DNA from: Pedococcus sp.
GTDB taxonomy: Bacteria; Actinomycetota; Actinomycetes; Actinomycetales; Dermatophilaceae
Direction: 5' to 3'
DNA length: 5,277 bases
NCBI GenBank assembly: GCA_025936615.1
Contig: JAICSZ010000180.1
Coordinates: 1 to 5,277 of the forward strand
The position numbers and the translations under genes are program-made. The notes below the pieces were generated by a model that saw only the letters and a list, made by a program, of their open reading frames with translations, was not told where the DNA came from and did no database searches. This document shows positions 4,757 to 5,277 of the stretch, in pieces (positions within the stretch are counted from its first letter, which is position 1; each line of letters begins with the position of its first letter).

Positions 4757-5277
4757 GCGCGCGCTCCGTGCTGGACCGCCTGCTGCGCCCGGCCGTACAG
4801 GTCGAGGTCGCGCGCGTGCTCCTGCAGCGGCTTGACCCGCAGCTCACCGTGCAGCTGTGCCTCGATGCCCTGCACCGCCGCCGCGAGCTCCTGCACCGTG
4901 GTCACGATCGGCTTGTCCATCGAGGTGGTGGCCGCGCGGATGGCGTACCCGTCGGCGCGGGCGTTCGGCCCGGAGGGCGTGTTGACCACCATGGCGATCT
5001 CGCCGCTGAGGATGAGGTCGACGATGCTGGGCTCGTGCGCCGCCGACGCGTCGGGCTCGCCCCGCTCGGTCACCTTGCGAACGACCTGGGCGGTGATCCC
5101 GTTGCGGCGCAGCACCTCTGCGGTGCCGGTCGTCGCGACCAGGGTGAACCCGAGGTCAGCCAGCCGCTTCACCGGGAAGATCATGGCCCGCTTGTCGCGG
5201 TTGGCCACCGACACGAAGATGCGCCCGCGGGTGGGCAGCCCGCCGAAGGAGGCGAGCTGGCTCTTGGCGAACGCGGA
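4753..5277 (-). CDS. carB: Carbamoyl phosphate synthase large subunit, C-terminal part; cut by window edge
   Basis: CarB makes carbamoyl phosphate from glutamine-derived ammonia, bicarbonate and ATP for pyrimidine and arginine synthesis. The visible 174 residues cover the end of the second synthetase half ([18 protein letters not shown]) and the MGS-like allosteric domain. In that domain Lys29, Thr49 and Thr52 of the visible part ([16 protein letters not shown]) have the same spacing as E. coli Lys954, Thr974 and Thr977 of the UMP/IMP pocket, so nucleotide feedback is likely kept. [18 protein letters not shown] (99-116) and [16 protein letters not shown] follow, then a tail of about 35 residues ([13 protein letters not shown] and beyond) past the domain. 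The frame is open to the window end. The TGA overlaps the pyrK GTG. The remaining roughly 900 residues, and probably carA, lie beyond the right edge. Confidence 0.97.
   Translation of the reverse strand, partial: SAFAKSQLASFGGLPTRGRIFVSVANRDKRAMIFPVKRLADLGFTLVATTGTAEVLRRNGITAQVVRKVTERGEPDASAAHEPSIVDLILSGEIAMVVNTPSGPNARADGYAIRAATTSMDKPIVTTVQELAAAVQGIEAQLHGELRVKPLQEHARDLDLYGRAQQAVQHGARA

Overview
This window comes from a high-GC actinobacterium. The GC content is about 70% by eye, GTG starts are frequent, and the gene order is the actinobacterial carB - pyr - mIHF - gmk - rpoZ - coaBC arrangement. Proteins look closest to Streptomyces/Nocardioides/Geodermatophilus-type relatives: a Streptomyces-like omega subunit and an actinobacterial CoaBC variant. 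I cannot place it to genus. Every real gene lies on the minus strand, so the biological reading direction is from position 5277 down to 1.

Reading downstream, the order is: the 3' end of carB (large subunit of carbamoyl phosphate synthase, with its UMP-sensing domain); pyrK (Fe-S/FAD electron-transfer subunit of dihydroorotate dehydrogenase B); a 100-bp spacer made of two 50-bp tandem repeats; pyrD (class 1B catalytic subunit); pyrF (OMP decarboxylase); a 126-bp gap before the mIHF ribosome binding site, holding a hairpin and a probable promoter; mIHF (actinobacterial integration host factor); gmk (guanylate kinase); rpoZ (RNA polymerase omega); and the 5' part of coaBC (coenzyme A biosynthesis), which runs off the left edge. 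Junctions are tight: GTGA overlaps at carB/pyrK and mIHF/gmk, TGATG overlaps around the repeats, and 7 nt at pyrD/pyrF and rpoZ/coaBC. This points to two transcription units, a pyrimidine block and an mIHF-gmk-rpoZ-coaBC block. Read-through from the first into the second is possible.

Functionally, the first block makes UMP: carbamoyl phosphate (CarB), dihydroorotate to orotate (PyrD/PyrK, NAD-linked), and OMP to UMP (PyrF). The second block combines nucleoid organisation (mIHF), GMP to GDP conversion (Gmk), a polymerase assembly subunit (omega) and CoA synthesis.

The genes themselves are ordinary housekeeping genes. The unusual feature is the pyrK-pyrD spacer. Two near-identical 50-bp units (48/50) each carry a start codon, a 16-codon reading frame, an imperfect hairpin and the Shine-Dalgarno sequence for the next start. 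Each stop overlaps the next ATG as TGATG. The result is an unbroken stop/start chain pyrK > micro-ORF 1 > micro-ORF 2 > pyrD. A degenerate third copy appears to form the first codons of pyrD itself. No stretch over 300 bases lacks a gene, and the plus strand shows no credible gene.
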